DNA of 64,000 nt, from the NCBI GenBank assembly GCA_913055655.1, contig CAJXKA010000001.1, forward strand, positions 868,842 through 932,841, read 5' to 3'. Position numbers and translations under genes: made by a program. The DNA is from an uncultured Oceanospirillales bacterium. Its GTDB lineage: Bacteria; Pseudomonadota; Gammaproteobacteria; Xanthomonadales; SZUA-36. The notes beneath the pieces were generated by a model. The model worked only from the letters and a program-made list of their open reading frames with translations. It had not been told where the DNA came from and made no database searches. Positions 46,813-53,641 of the stretch are shown here, one piece after another (position 1 is the first letter of the stretch; every line of letters starts with the position of its first letter).

Positions 46813-48191
46813 CCGATTTCGTCGTGGTGGTGGTAGTAATCCGGCAGGATGTTGACGAACCGCAGCCACGGCCCCTGGAAGGCCAGCTCGACGGTGCCGG
46901 TCTCGCCATTTCGGTGTTTGCCGATAATGATCTCGGCCTTACCCTTGTCCGGTGAGTCCTGGTTGTAGACCTCGTCCCGGTAGATGAAGATGATCAGGTC
47001 GGCATCCTGCTCGATCGAGCCGGATTCGCGCAGGTCGGCCATCACCGGGCGCTTGTTGGGGCGCTGCTCCAGCGCACGGTTGAGCTGCGACAGCGCCAGC
47101 ACGGGCACATCCAGCTCCTTGGCCAGGGCCTTCAGCGAGCGGGAGATCTCGGCGATCTCGGTGGCGCGGTTCTCTTTTGAGTCCGGCACCTGCATCAGCT
47201 GCAGGTAGTCAACGACGATCAGGCCGATGTCGTGTTCGCGCTTCAGGCGCCGCGCACGTGCGCGCAATTCCGACGGTGACAGCGCCGGTGTCTCGTCGAT
47301 AAAGATCTTGCTCTTCTTGAGCAGCGTCATCGCCGAGGTCAGCTTGGCCCAGTCAGTATCGTCCAGCTTGCCGGTGCGCATGCGGCCCTGCTCGATCTGG
47401 CCGAGCGACGAGAACAGGCGCATGACCAGCTGCAGCGATGACATTTCCATGCTGAACACCGCTACTGGCACCTGGGCCTTGAGCGCGGCGTGCTCGGCGA
47501 TATTCATCGCGAACGTGGTTTTACCCATGGCCGGGCGGCCGGCGATGATCAGCAGGTCCGAATCCTGCAACCCGGCCGTCTTCATGTCGAAGTCCTTGAA
47601 GCCGGTGGGAATGCCGGTGATGTCGCCTTTCTGGTCGACCAGCTTCTGGATACGCTCGAAGGCCTGGTCGATGGTGTCCTGCACCGACACGAACCCGGCG
47701 CCGGAGCGCTGGCCCTTGTCGGCAATGGCGAAGATTTCGCGTTCCGCTTCTTCCAGCAGGTCATGGCTGCCGCGGCCTTCGGTCGAAAACGCCTGGCCGG
47801 TGATCTTAGTGCCGACGTCGATCAGGGCGCGCAGGATACTTTTTTCACGGACGATATCGGCATAGGCGCGGATATTGGCCGCGCTGGGCGTATCCAGCGT
47901 CAACTGCTGCACGTAACGGCCGCCATCGATGCGATCAATATGGCCGTTATTGGCGAACCACGTGGTCACGGTGACCGCGTCGCTCGGCTGGTTGTCGTCG
48001 TTGAGTTCGGTGATCGCCTGGAAGATCAGGCGGTGGTCTTCGCGGTAGAAGTCTTCTGCGCGAATGCGGTCGGCGACGTCCTCGTAGCCCCGTTCTGACA
48101 GCAGCATACCGCCCAATACGGCCTGCTCCGCCTCGATGGAATGCGGTGGAACCTTGAGCTTTTCGACAGTGGCCAGGTGGGGATCGGACAT
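46809..48191 (-). CDS. dnaB: Replicative DNA helicase DnaB
   Basis: 460 residues. N-terminal primase-interacting domain (PPHSIEAEQAVLGGMLLSERGYEDVADRI), RecA-like motor with Walker A GRPAMGKTTFAMNIA, SMEMSSLQLVMR, VVDYLQLM and RELDVPVLALSQLNR, and R-finger ESGSIEQDADLI. No intein is present. ATG 48191 gives the usual N-terminus. Downstream of rplI on the same strand; a hairpin at 48207-48236 separates them. Confidence 0.97.
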   Translation of the reverse strand: MSDPHLATVEKLKVPPHSIEAEQAVLGGMLLSERGYEDVADRIRAEDFYREDHRLIFQAITELNDDNQPSDAVTVTTWFANNGHIDRIDGGRYVQQLTLDTPSAANIRAYADIVREKSILRALIDVGTKITGQAFSTEGRGSHDLLEEAEREIFAIADKGQRSGAGFVSVQDTIDQAFERIQKLVDQKGDITGIPTGFKDFDMKTAGLQDSDLLIIAGRPAMGKTTFAMNIAEHAALKAQVPVAVFSMEMSSLQLVMRLFSSLGQIEQGRMRTGKLDDTDWAKLTSAMTLLKKSKIFIDETPALSPSELRARARRLKREHDIGLIVVDYLQLMQVPDSKENRATEIAEISRSLKALAKELDVPVLALSQLNRALEQRPNKRPVMADLRESGSIEQDADLIIFIYRDEVYNQDSPDKGKAEIIIGKHRNGETGTVELAFQGPWLRFVNILPDYYHHHDEIG

Positions 48192-48206
48192 CGGGTCGAA
48201 GAATAA

Positions 48207-48236
48207 CACGGGCCCCGGTTGCCGGGACCCGTGTTC
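48207..48236 (-). terminator. Weak terminator or processing hairpin between rplI and dnaB
   Basis: Minus strand AACACGGGTCCCGG and CCGGGGCCCGTGTT form a long, slightly imperfect stem around CAA, followed by a moderately T-rich ATTCTTC. It lies just after the rplI stop, in front of dnaB. Confidence 0.5.
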
Positions 48237-48245
48237 GAAGAAATT

Positions 48246-48695
48246 TTATTCTTCGGCGGTGACGATGACCTTGATCGTGGTCTCGACGTCGGCGTGCAGT
48301 TGCACCAGGACGTCGTATTCGCCGGTTTCGCGGATCGGGCCTTCGCCCATCACCACTTCGGCTTTCTCAAGCTCAACGCCCTTCTTCTCGGCCTCGACCG
48401 CGATTTCACGCGGGCCGATGGAACCGAACAGCTTGCCCTCGTCGCTGGCGTTGGCGCTCATTTCCAGCACCAGGTCTTCCAGCGCGGCACGACGCTTCTC
48501 GGCCTCGGACAGCTTTTCGTTGGCCGCGGCTTCAAGCTCGGCGCGACGGGCTTCGAACATCTCGACGTTGCTCTTGGTCGCCGGCACGGCCTTGCCCTGT
48601 GGGACCAGGAAGTTGCGGCCGTAGCCGGACTTCACGTTGACGGTGTCGCCCAGGTCACCCAGGTTCATCACCTTTTCAAGCAGGATCAGTCTCAT
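48246..48695 (-). CDS. rplI: 50S ribosomal protein L9
   Basis: 149 residues, typical. N-terminal RNA-binding domain [40 protein letters not shown], the long connecting helix ([30 protein letters not shown]) and C-terminal domain ([11 protein letters not shown] ... [17 protein letters not shown]). Third gene of rpsF-rpsR-rplI, 17 bases after rpsR. Confidence 0.98.
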   Translation of the reverse strand: MRLILLEKVMNLGDLGDTVNVKSGYGRNFLVPQGKAVPATKSNVEMFEARRAELEAAANEKLSEAEKRRAALEDLVLEMSANASDEGKLFGSIGPREIAVEAEKKGVELEKAEVVMGEGPIRETGEYDVLVQLHADVETTIKVIVTAEE

Positions 48696-48712
48696 GATTC
48701 AAATCCTCCCGC

Positions 48713-48937
48713 TCAGTGGTTGTCGGTGTAAGGCAGCAGCGCCAGGAAGCGCGCGCGCTTCACGGCGGTGGCCAGCTGGCGCTGGTACTTTGCCTTGGTG
48801 CCGGTAATACGGCTGGGTACGACCTTGCCGGTCTCGCCCACGTATTGCTTCAGCAGGTTGAGATCCTTGTAATCGATCTCGGTGATGCCTTCGGCGGTGA
48901 ATTTGCAGTACTTCCTGCGGCGGAAATGACGTGCCAT
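48713..48937 (-). CDS. rpsR: 30S ribosomal protein S18
   Basis: 74 residues. [33 protein letters not shown] and [38 protein letters not shown] are canonical. ATG 48937 is the standard start; an ATG three codons upstream overlaps the rpsF stop. Forms a heterodimer with S6 on the platform of the small subunit. Confidence 0.98.
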   Translation of the reverse strand: MARHFRRRKYCKFTAEGITEIDYKDLNLLKQYVGETGKVVPSRITGTKAKYQRQLATAVKRARFLALLPYTDNH

Positions 48938-48938
48938 G

Positions 48939-49418
48939 TTATGCACCCTCCTCGCTGGTGTTCTCGGTCGCTTCTTCAGCTTCCGGCTTCTTGTCGGCGT
49001 CGGCCTTCACAGGCTTGTCGTCGTCCTGGTCGTTATCGTCGTCGGACGGCTTGTCGCCGCGACGGTCGTCACGTTCCTTCTGGACGCGATCCTTCTCTTC
49101 CTTCGCCTGCAGAATGGGCGATGCTTCGTTGACGGCGTCCTGGCGACGCACGGTCAGGTGACGCAGCACGGCGTCGTTGAAGCGGAATACGCCTTCGAGT
49201 TCAGCCAGGGTCTCGGCGTCGCACTCGATGTTCATGAGCACGTAATGCGCCTTGTGGAGCTTGGCGATGGAGAACGCCAGCTGGCGGCGGCCCCAGTCTT
49301 CCAGGCGATGGATGACACCGCCCTTGTCTTCGATCAGCGCCCGGTAGCGTTCCAGCATGGCAGGCACCTGCTCGCTCTGGTCCGGGTGGACCAGGAAGCA
49401 AATTTCATAATGTCGCAT
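48939..49418 (-). CDS. rpsF: 30S ribosomal protein S6 with acidic C-terminal extension
   Basis: 159 residues; residues 1-about 95 are a regular S6 ([60 protein letters not shown]). The remaining about 60 residues are a low-complexity Asp/Glu/Lys tail, longer than average; in E. coli S6 receives post-translational glutamates at its C-terminus. A hairpin in its leader (49440-49455) might be the S6:S18 autoregulatory site. Ribosome site GAGAGGAAG lies 6-13 bases before the ATG. Confidence 0.97.
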   Translation of the reverse strand: MRHYEICFLVHPDQSEQVPAMLERYRALIEDKGGVIHRLEDWGRRQLAFSIAKLHKAHYVLMNIECDAETLAELEGVFRFNDAVLRHLTVRRQDAVNEASPILQAKEEKDRVQKERDDRRGDKPSDDDNDQDDDKPVKADADKKPEAEEATENTSEEGA

Positions 49419-49554
49419 TGTCTTCCTCTCGGATAATCGGCCCGAAATGTCGGGCTTTCAGAGCCTCCCCGGCGCCACGATGGCCCGGATGAAGCAAGGA
49501 ATTCGCACGCCGGACCTGAACCCGGTGCGCGAAGCCGGCGGATTGTAGCAGAAG

Positions 49555-49878
49555 TTATTGAATGGTGAAACTTTCCCCGCAGCCGCATTCCTCAGTGGCG
49601 TTGGGGTTTTCGAACTTGAATGTGCGGTTCAGGCCCTCGACGACAAAGTCGATTCGCGAACCATCCACCATGGGCAGGCTTTCCGGATCGACCACGATGG
49701 TGATTCCGGCGTCTTCAAAGCGGTGATCGGCGGGACTGATCGCTTCCGCCAGGCCCACTTCATAGGCCCAGCCCGAGCAGCCCGTCCGCCTGACGCCCAC
49801 GCGCAAGGCCTGGCCGCCATCGCGCTCCATGAACTCGCGTACGCGTCGTGCAGCTTTTTCAGTCAGTGAAATGGACAT
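49555..49878 (-). CDS. iscA: Iron-sulfur cluster assembly protein IscA
   Basis: 107 residues, the same length as E. coli IscA and collinear with it: [17 protein letters not shown], then [53 protein letters not shown]. The three cluster-ligand Cys (Cys35 or so in TGCSG and the CGC pair near the end) are present. A-type carrier delivering clusters to apo-proteins. Here it stands alone, without the isc operon. Divergent from asnS with 72 bases between starts. Confidence 0.95.
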   Translation of the reverse strand: MSISLTEKAARRVREFMERDGGQALRVGVRRTGCSGWAYEVGLAEAISPADHRFEDAGITIVVDPESLPMVDGSRIDFVVEGLNRTFKFENPNATEECGCGESFTIQ

Positions 49879-49950
49879 CCCGGCTCTCGTATCGTGGCCC
49901 TGCGTGCTTTATTATCTGGGGCCTTTTCAGTTCATATCAACCGAATTTTC

Positions 49951-51351
49951 ATGGCCGCAAGCAGCATCAAGCAGTGCCTCGCCGGCGAGGCGCCGGCGGG
50001 TTCGACCGTCACCGTGCAAGGGTGGATCCGCACCCGCCGCGATTCCAAGGCGGGTTTCTCGTTCCTGACCGTTTCCGACGGTTCCTGCTTCGACCCCATC
50101 CAGGTGGTCGCCCGCGGTGAACTGGACAATTACGCCAGCGAGGTCCAGAAACTGGGCCCGGGCTGTTCGGTGCGCTGCACCGGCGAGCTGGTCGAGTCGA
50201 AGGGCCGCGGCCAGGCCTTCGAAATCCAGGCGGACAGCGTGGAGGTCCTGGGCTGGGTGGAAGACCCGGACACCTACCCCATCCAGCCCAAGCACCACAG
50301 CTTCGAGTTCCTGCGCGACGTTGGTCACCTGCGCCCACGCACAAACACCTTTGGCGCCGTCACGCGTGTTCGAAATGCTGCCGCCCACGCCATTCACCGC
50401 TATTTTCATGAGCGCGGGTTTTACTGGATTAATACGCCTATTATTACGGCGTCCGATGCCGAGGGCGCAGGCCACATGTTCCGGGTCAGCACGCTGGACA
50501 TGGCGAACCTGCCGCGCACGGACAAGGGCGAAGTCGACTTCGACAAGGACTTCTTCGGCCGCGAGACGTTCCTGACCGTCTCCGGCCAGCTCAACGTCGA
50601 GGCTTACTGCCTGTCGATGAGCAACGTGTACACGTTTGGCCCGACCTTCCGCGCCGAGAACTCGAACACGACACGCCACCTGGCCGAGTTCTGGATGGTC
50701 GAGCCCGAGATCGCGTTCGCCGACCTGGATGACCTGGCTGACCTGGCGGAGTCATTCCTTAAATATGTCTTCCGCGAGGTCCTGGCCGAGTGCCCCGATG
50801 ACATGGCGTTCTTCGCCCAGCGCATCGAACCCGCCGCCATCGAGCGCCTGGAAGCCGTCATCGACGCGCCGTTCGTGCGCGTTGACTACGCCGAGGCGAT
50901 CGAAATCCTCAAGGCGTCCGGCAAGAAGTTCGAGTTCAAACCGGAGTGGGGCCTGGACCTGCAGACCGAGCATGAGCGCTACCTGACGGAGCAGCATTAC
51001 AAGGCCCCGGTGATCGTCTGCAACTACCCCACCGAGATCAAGGCCTTTTATATGCGGCTATCGGACGACGGGAAAACCGTGGCCGCGATGGACGTGCTCG
51101 CGCCCGGTATCGGCGAGATTATCGGCGGCGCCCAGCGCGAAGAGCGGCTGGATGTCCTCGAACGCCGCATGGATGAACTCGGCCTGGATAAGGAAACCTA
51201 CGACTGGTACATCGACCTGCGCCGCTACGGCACGGTGCCGCATGCCGGTTTCGGGCTGGGTTTCGAACGCCTGATCAGCTACATCACCGGCATGGCCAAC
51301 ATCCGTGACGTAATCCCCTACCCCCGCGTTCCCGGCCGCGCCGACTTCTGA
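49951..51351 (+). CDS. asnS: Asparaginyl-tRNA synthetase
   Basis: 466 residues, as in E. coli. N-terminal OB fold ([34 protein letters not shown]), class II catalytic core with [46 protein letters not shown] (motif 2) and [21 protein letters not shown] (motif 3). The '[22 protein letters not shown]' form separates it from AspRS. ATG 49951 gives the standard start; the upstream frame runs into the iscA promoter region. The HAO gene follows after 5 bases. Confidence 0.97.
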   Translation: MAASSIKQCLAGEAPAGSTVTVQGWIRTRRDSKAGFSFLTVSDGSCFDPIQVVARGELDNYASEVQKLGPGCSVRCTGELVESKGRGQAFEIQADSVEVLGWVEDPDTYPIQPKHHSFEFLRDVGHLRPRTNTFGAVTRVRNAAAHAIHRYFHERGFYWINTPIITASDAEGAGHMFRVSTLDMANLPRTDKGEVDFDKDFFGRETFLTVSGQLNVEAYCLSMSNVYTFGPTFRAENSNTTRHLAEFWMVEPEIAFADLDDLADLAESFLKYVFREVLAECPDDMAFFAQRIEPAAIERLEAVIDAPFVRVDYAEAIEILKASGKKFEFKPEWGLDLQTEHERYLTEQHYKAPVIVCNYPTEIKAFYMRLSDDGKTVAAMDVLAPGIGEIIGGAQREERLDVLERRMDELGLDKETYDWYIDLRRYGTVPHAGFGLGFERLISYITGMANIRDVIPYPRVPGRADF

Positions 51352-51356
51352 TCACG

Positions 51357-51884
51357 ATGAGCGCGCTCGGGCTGCCACTGAATTTCCTGGAATGGATCGA
51401 GGAGCACCGGCACGAGCTGAAGCCGCCGGTCGGCAACAAGGTCATCTGGAAAGACGGCGGTTTCATCTGCATGGTGGTCGGCGGGCCCAATACGCGCACG
51501 GACTACCACTGGGAAGAAGGGCCGGAGTTTTTTTACCAGCTGGAAGGCGACATGGTGCTGCGCGTACAGGAAGACGGCCAGGTGCGGGACATTCGCATCG
51601 GCGAAGGCGAAATATTCCTGTTACCACCTCGCGTGCCGCACTCCCCGCAACGATTCGAAAACACGGTGGGACTGGTTATCGAACGCAAACGGCTGCCTGG
51701 TGAACAGGATGGGCTGATCTGGTTCTGCGAGCGATGTAACACCCGCCTTTATGAAGAGTACTTCGAACTGACGGATATCGAGACCCAGTTCCCACCGGTC
51801 TTCGATCGCTTTTACAGTGACCTGAACCACCGCACCTGCCCGGACTGCGGACACGTCAATCCCGCACCAGACCGTTACAACTAA
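51357..51884 (+). CDS. nbaC: 3-hydroxyanthranilate 3,4-dioxygenase
   Basis: 175 residues. One cupin barrel with iron ligands in the region [23 protein letters not shown] and [12 protein letters not shown], and a C-terminal rubredoxin-like four-Cys site ([15 protein letters not shown] ... TCPDCGHVN) found in bacterial and fungal enzymes. Converts 3-hydroxyanthranilate to the quinolinate precursor in tryptophan degradation or NAD synthesis. No other kynurenine-pathway genes are in the window. It is downstream of asnS by 5 bases and faces the sRNA cluster. Confidence 0.94.
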   Translation: MSALGLPLNFLEWIEEHRHELKPPVGNKVIWKDGGFICMVVGGPNTRTDYHWEEGPEFFYQLEGDMVLRVQEDGQVRDIRIGEGEIFLLPPRVPHSPQRFENTVGLVIERKRLPGEQDGLIWFCERCNTRLYEEYFELTDIETQFPPVFDRFYSDLNHRTCPDCGHVNPAPDRYN

Positions 51885-51918
51885 CCCCCTCCCTGACTGC
51901 TCATTTTTCGGCCGCGCA

Positions 51919-52100
51919 TAAAAAAAGCGGCCGGGACAACTTCCTTGCTGTCCCGAACCGCCCTGCGGACGTGTCGCCACCCGCGAATCGCTTCCTTGCT
52001 TCGAGGTCAGGGCGACTCCTTCGCCCCGCAGATCCTTCTGCCGTACCGCAATTCCTTTGCGGTGAGAAAGCGCGCTCCATGCACTTCTCGTCCCTCGTTG
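51919..52100 (-). ncRNA. CsrB/RsmZ-like CsrA-sponge small RNA (candidate 1)
   Basis: On the minus strand, five successive hairpins put A-GGA in their loop: ACCGCAA/TTGCGGT around AGGAA (52063-52045), GCAGA/TCTGC around AGGA (52041-52028), GGGCGA/TCGCCC around AGGAG (52026-52010), CGAAGC with AAGGAA (52003-51984), and the terminator hairpin (51961-51927) GGGACA/TGTCCC with AAGGA, ending in seven U. Two further GGA motifs lie near the 5' end, one of them in a GUGC/GCGC hairpin (AUGGA). Promoter TTGTGC-N17-TATACT. No good reading frame exists. This is the design of RNAs that titrate CsrA; identity is inferred from structure. Confidence 0.85.
51920..51961 (-). terminator. Intrinsic terminator of sponge sRNA 1
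   Basis: GCGG..GGGACA and TGTCCC..CCGC stem (51961-51927) followed by TTTTTTT (51926-51920) on the minus strand. Its loop carries AAGGA, so the terminator itself is a potential CsrA site, as in RsmY/RsmZ. Confidence 0.85.
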
Positions 52101-52106
52101 GAAACG

Positions 52107-52135
52107 AGTATAGCCACATTTGGCTAAACGCACAA
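52107..52135 (-). promoter_or_regulatory. Promoter of sponge sRNA 1
   Basis: Minus strand TTGTGC (52135-52130), 17-base spacer, TATACT (52112-52107). The -10 is embedded in GTGGCTATA, the same sequence as at the divergent promoter near 52221. A G(G/T)CTA element (52122) falls in the spacer. Confidence 0.65.
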
Positions 52136-52233
52136 GTGTCTAAGTGCAAAAAAGTCTAAATACATTTTCGGCTATCAGCTTTTCAGGCTAAACCCATAAA
52201 TGTCTATAGACTCCCGTGGCTATAGCTGATAAA
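52122..52233 (+). repeat. Seven G(G/T)CTA elements at exact 16-bp spacing between two sRNAs
   Basis: G(G/T)CTA starts at 52122, 52138, 52154, 52170, 52186, 52202 and 52218: six consecutive intervals of exactly 16 bp, filling the space between the divergent sRNA promoters. The elements read GGCTAAAC, GTCTAAG, GTCTAAA, GGCTATC, GGCTAAAC, GTCTATA, GGCTATA; the 9-11 bases between are variable. Such phased arrays suit cooperative binding of a regulator on one and a half turns of helix. No known binding-site family was recognised. Confidence 0.8.
52221..52226 (+). promoter_or_regulatory. Candidate -10 element of sponge sRNA 2
   Basis: TATAGC within CCGTGGCTATAGCTG, matching the divergent promoter's GTGGCTATA. 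No consensus -35 is present at 17 bp, so activation by a factor bound to the 16-bp array is plausible. Start would be near 52233. Confidence 0.4.
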
Positions 52234-52482
52234 TTGCACATGAACGATTCCTGTAGTGGGCATGACCCACCTGAAGGTTTCAGTTCTGGGGAAGCAACGG
52301 GGTCCACGGACGCCCTGATATTGAATGTGATGCAAAAGACGGATTGATCATGCATATGGATGTGGGAAATCCTGGCCAGGAAGGCCAATCAAGAGCATGG
52401 ACGCTCGAGGAAAAGGCGAAAGTTTCCGTCGCTTTCGCTCTGTGCGGGGCGCCTACATGGAGTGTGGGCGCCCCATTTTTAA
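52233..52482 (+). ncRNA. CsrB-like CsrA-sponge small RNA (candidate 2)
   Basis: A plus-strand RNA rich in GGA: GGGGAAG (52288), CACGGAC (52305), GACGGAT (52339), ATGGAT (52356), AGGAAG (52378), ATGGAC (52397), GAGGAAAAGG (52407) and ATGGAG (52457). Several sit in hairpin loops: GGCC/GGCC around AGGAA (52374-52386), GAGC/GCTC around ATGGAC (52393-52406), CAT/ATG around ATGG (52353-52362), and the terminator loop. Early hairpins GTGGG/CCCAC and CTGAA/TTCAG follow the start. Small frames within are not convincing genes. Together with RNA 1 it forms a divergent pair. Confidence 0.7.
52446..52482 (+). terminator. Intrinsic terminator of sponge sRNA 2
   Basis: GGGGCGCC and GGCGCCCC stem with a loop containing ATGGAG, followed by ATTTTTA. 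Again the terminator loop presents GGA. Confidence 0.8.
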
Positions 52483-52544
52483 ACCCGCTGCCTTTTTCCC
52501 GGCCGCCCCATGCACTCGTAACTTAGAGCGCATGAAGGTGAACT

Positions 52545-52573
52545 TTGGTAAAAAAACACGTGCAAGCTATTGA
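52545..52573 (+). promoter_or_regulatory. Candidate promoter of the DUF6502/repeat-protein operon
   Basis: TTGGTA (52545-52550), 17-base spacer, TATTGA (52568-52573), leaving a leader of about 200 bases. The leader 52575-52777 contains hairpins CCTG/CAGG (52587-52599) and CTTGATG/CATCAAG (about 52646-52667) and a direct repeat of CTCAGCGGAA (about 52613 and 52708). No gene is visible in 52483-52777. Confidence 0.4.
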
Positions 52574-52777
52574 ATAAGTAGCTATCCTGAAAAACAGGCC
52601 TCGCGCGCCTCAGCGGAAATCCGGCGCCCTGGCCCCAATAGTTCTTGATGGTCTGCGGCATCAAGGCTTGCACAAACGGACTTCGGTCAATGATCGGCGC
52701 GCACCGCTCAGCGGAACTTTGCGGCTGCGCCCCCTGCCCTGGCAGGTGATCGATTCACGGGGAAAAGTGCAGCAACC

Positions 52778-53641
52778 ATGTTGGGCAGACCACTGGAAAA
52801 TCAGAATACATCTGCTGGCGAGAACGCTTCGGTTACCGATGCCGTTCAGCTTGTACTCAGAAGATTAATCCGATTGCTTATCGGAAGCCTCTCTTTTCCT
52901 GCGCTTATGGACCTCATTCGCGTCATCTATGTAGAGGAAGCGGAAAAGAAACTCAGTAAGGACGGAAAAAAGCCTACGAAAAGTGCTCTCGCGCTTATGA
53001 CAGGCTTAGACACCCGTGTCGTCACTTCCGTACTCAACACAAAGTTTGATAAATCACTTGAGCCCAATGAAATATGCGCGGAGAGCGCACTATTGGATAT
53101 GTGGGCAACGGATCCTTTCTTTGAGGACGCTGACACAGGTGAGCCGGCGATTCTTCCCGTAGAAGGACGCGGAAGAACGTTTCAAGGGCTGATATTAAAG
53201 TCAGTAGGACGGAACATTACCGTCAAGACTGTTCTTGACAGAGTAGTTGCCTCTGGAAATGTCGAATTAATGTCTGGCGCGATTGAGCGCGTGAGGCTTA
53301 TTTCCCCATGGTATTCCCCTATATCTGATGATGTGGCGAAGATGACAGATATCGCCTACATCGAATCTTCACGAGTGCTAAGCGCAGCAATTCACAATAT
53401 GGAAACCGGCCCAGAGTGGCGTGTTCCCCAGCAGGGTCGTTGGACTTACAGGCTGGCGCCACAGAACTTTAGGACGTTTAGAAAGGAAGCTAGACAATTA
53501 TTAGAAAAACAAATCAAGGAAGGTGAGCAACTACTCGAGAGCTTCGAGGAACCCAAAAAGCAACCAGGCCAACTTACTGTAGGTATCGGATGGTACCAAT
53601 GGGGCGGCCATGAAACTGATGAAGAAGGAGATTTGAGATGA
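52778..53641 (+). CDS. DUF6502-family protein with helix-turn-helix-like N-terminal region
   Basis: 287 residues. Residues about 24-90 fit the DUF6502 pattern: LRRLIRLLIGSLSFPALMDLIRVIYVEEAEKKL then KKPTKSALALMTGLDTRVVTSVL, which looks like a winged or simple HTH (about 62-88). The middle has LILKSVGRNITVKTVLDRVVASGNVEL and the C-terminus is a charged helix (RKEARQLLEKQIKEGEQLLESF). Function unknown; a DNA-binding regulator is inferred. Codon use is more AT-rich than the neighbourhood. Its stop overlaps the start of the repeat protein (ATGA), so both are translated together. Residues 1-23 may be an extension. Confidence 0.75.
   Translation: MLGRPLENQNTSAGENASVTDAVQLVLRRLIRLLIGSLSFPALMDLIRVIYVEEAEKKLSKDGKKPTKSALALMTGLDTRVVTSVLNTKFDKSLEPNEICAESALLDMWATDPFFEDADTGEPAILPVEGRGRTFQGLILKSVGRNITVKTVLDRVVASGNVELMSGAIERVRLISPWYSPISDDVAKMTDIAYIESSRVLSAAIHNMETGPEWRVPQQGRWTYRLAPQNFRTFRKEARQLLEKQIKEGEQLLESFEEPKKQPGQLTVGIGWYQWGGHETDEEGDLR

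Noticed and set aside
49440..49455. GCCCGA/TCGGGC hairpin in the rpsF leader
   Set aside because: No U-tract, so not a terminator. It might be the S6:S18 regulatory site but I could not match the conserved bulge, so it is not called.
51905..51933. CGGCCGC/GCGGCCG inverted repeat read as a plus-strand terminator for nbaC
   Set aside because: No T-run follows on the plus strand; the element belongs to the minus-strand sRNA terminator.
52122..52233. Reading the 16-bp array as a CRISPR
   Set aside because: Units are too short, conserved part is only about five bases and there is no repeat-spacer structure.
52344..52526. Small frame of 60 codons on the plus strand
   Set aside because: It runs through the hairpins and terminator of sponge sRNA 2 and has no conserved features.
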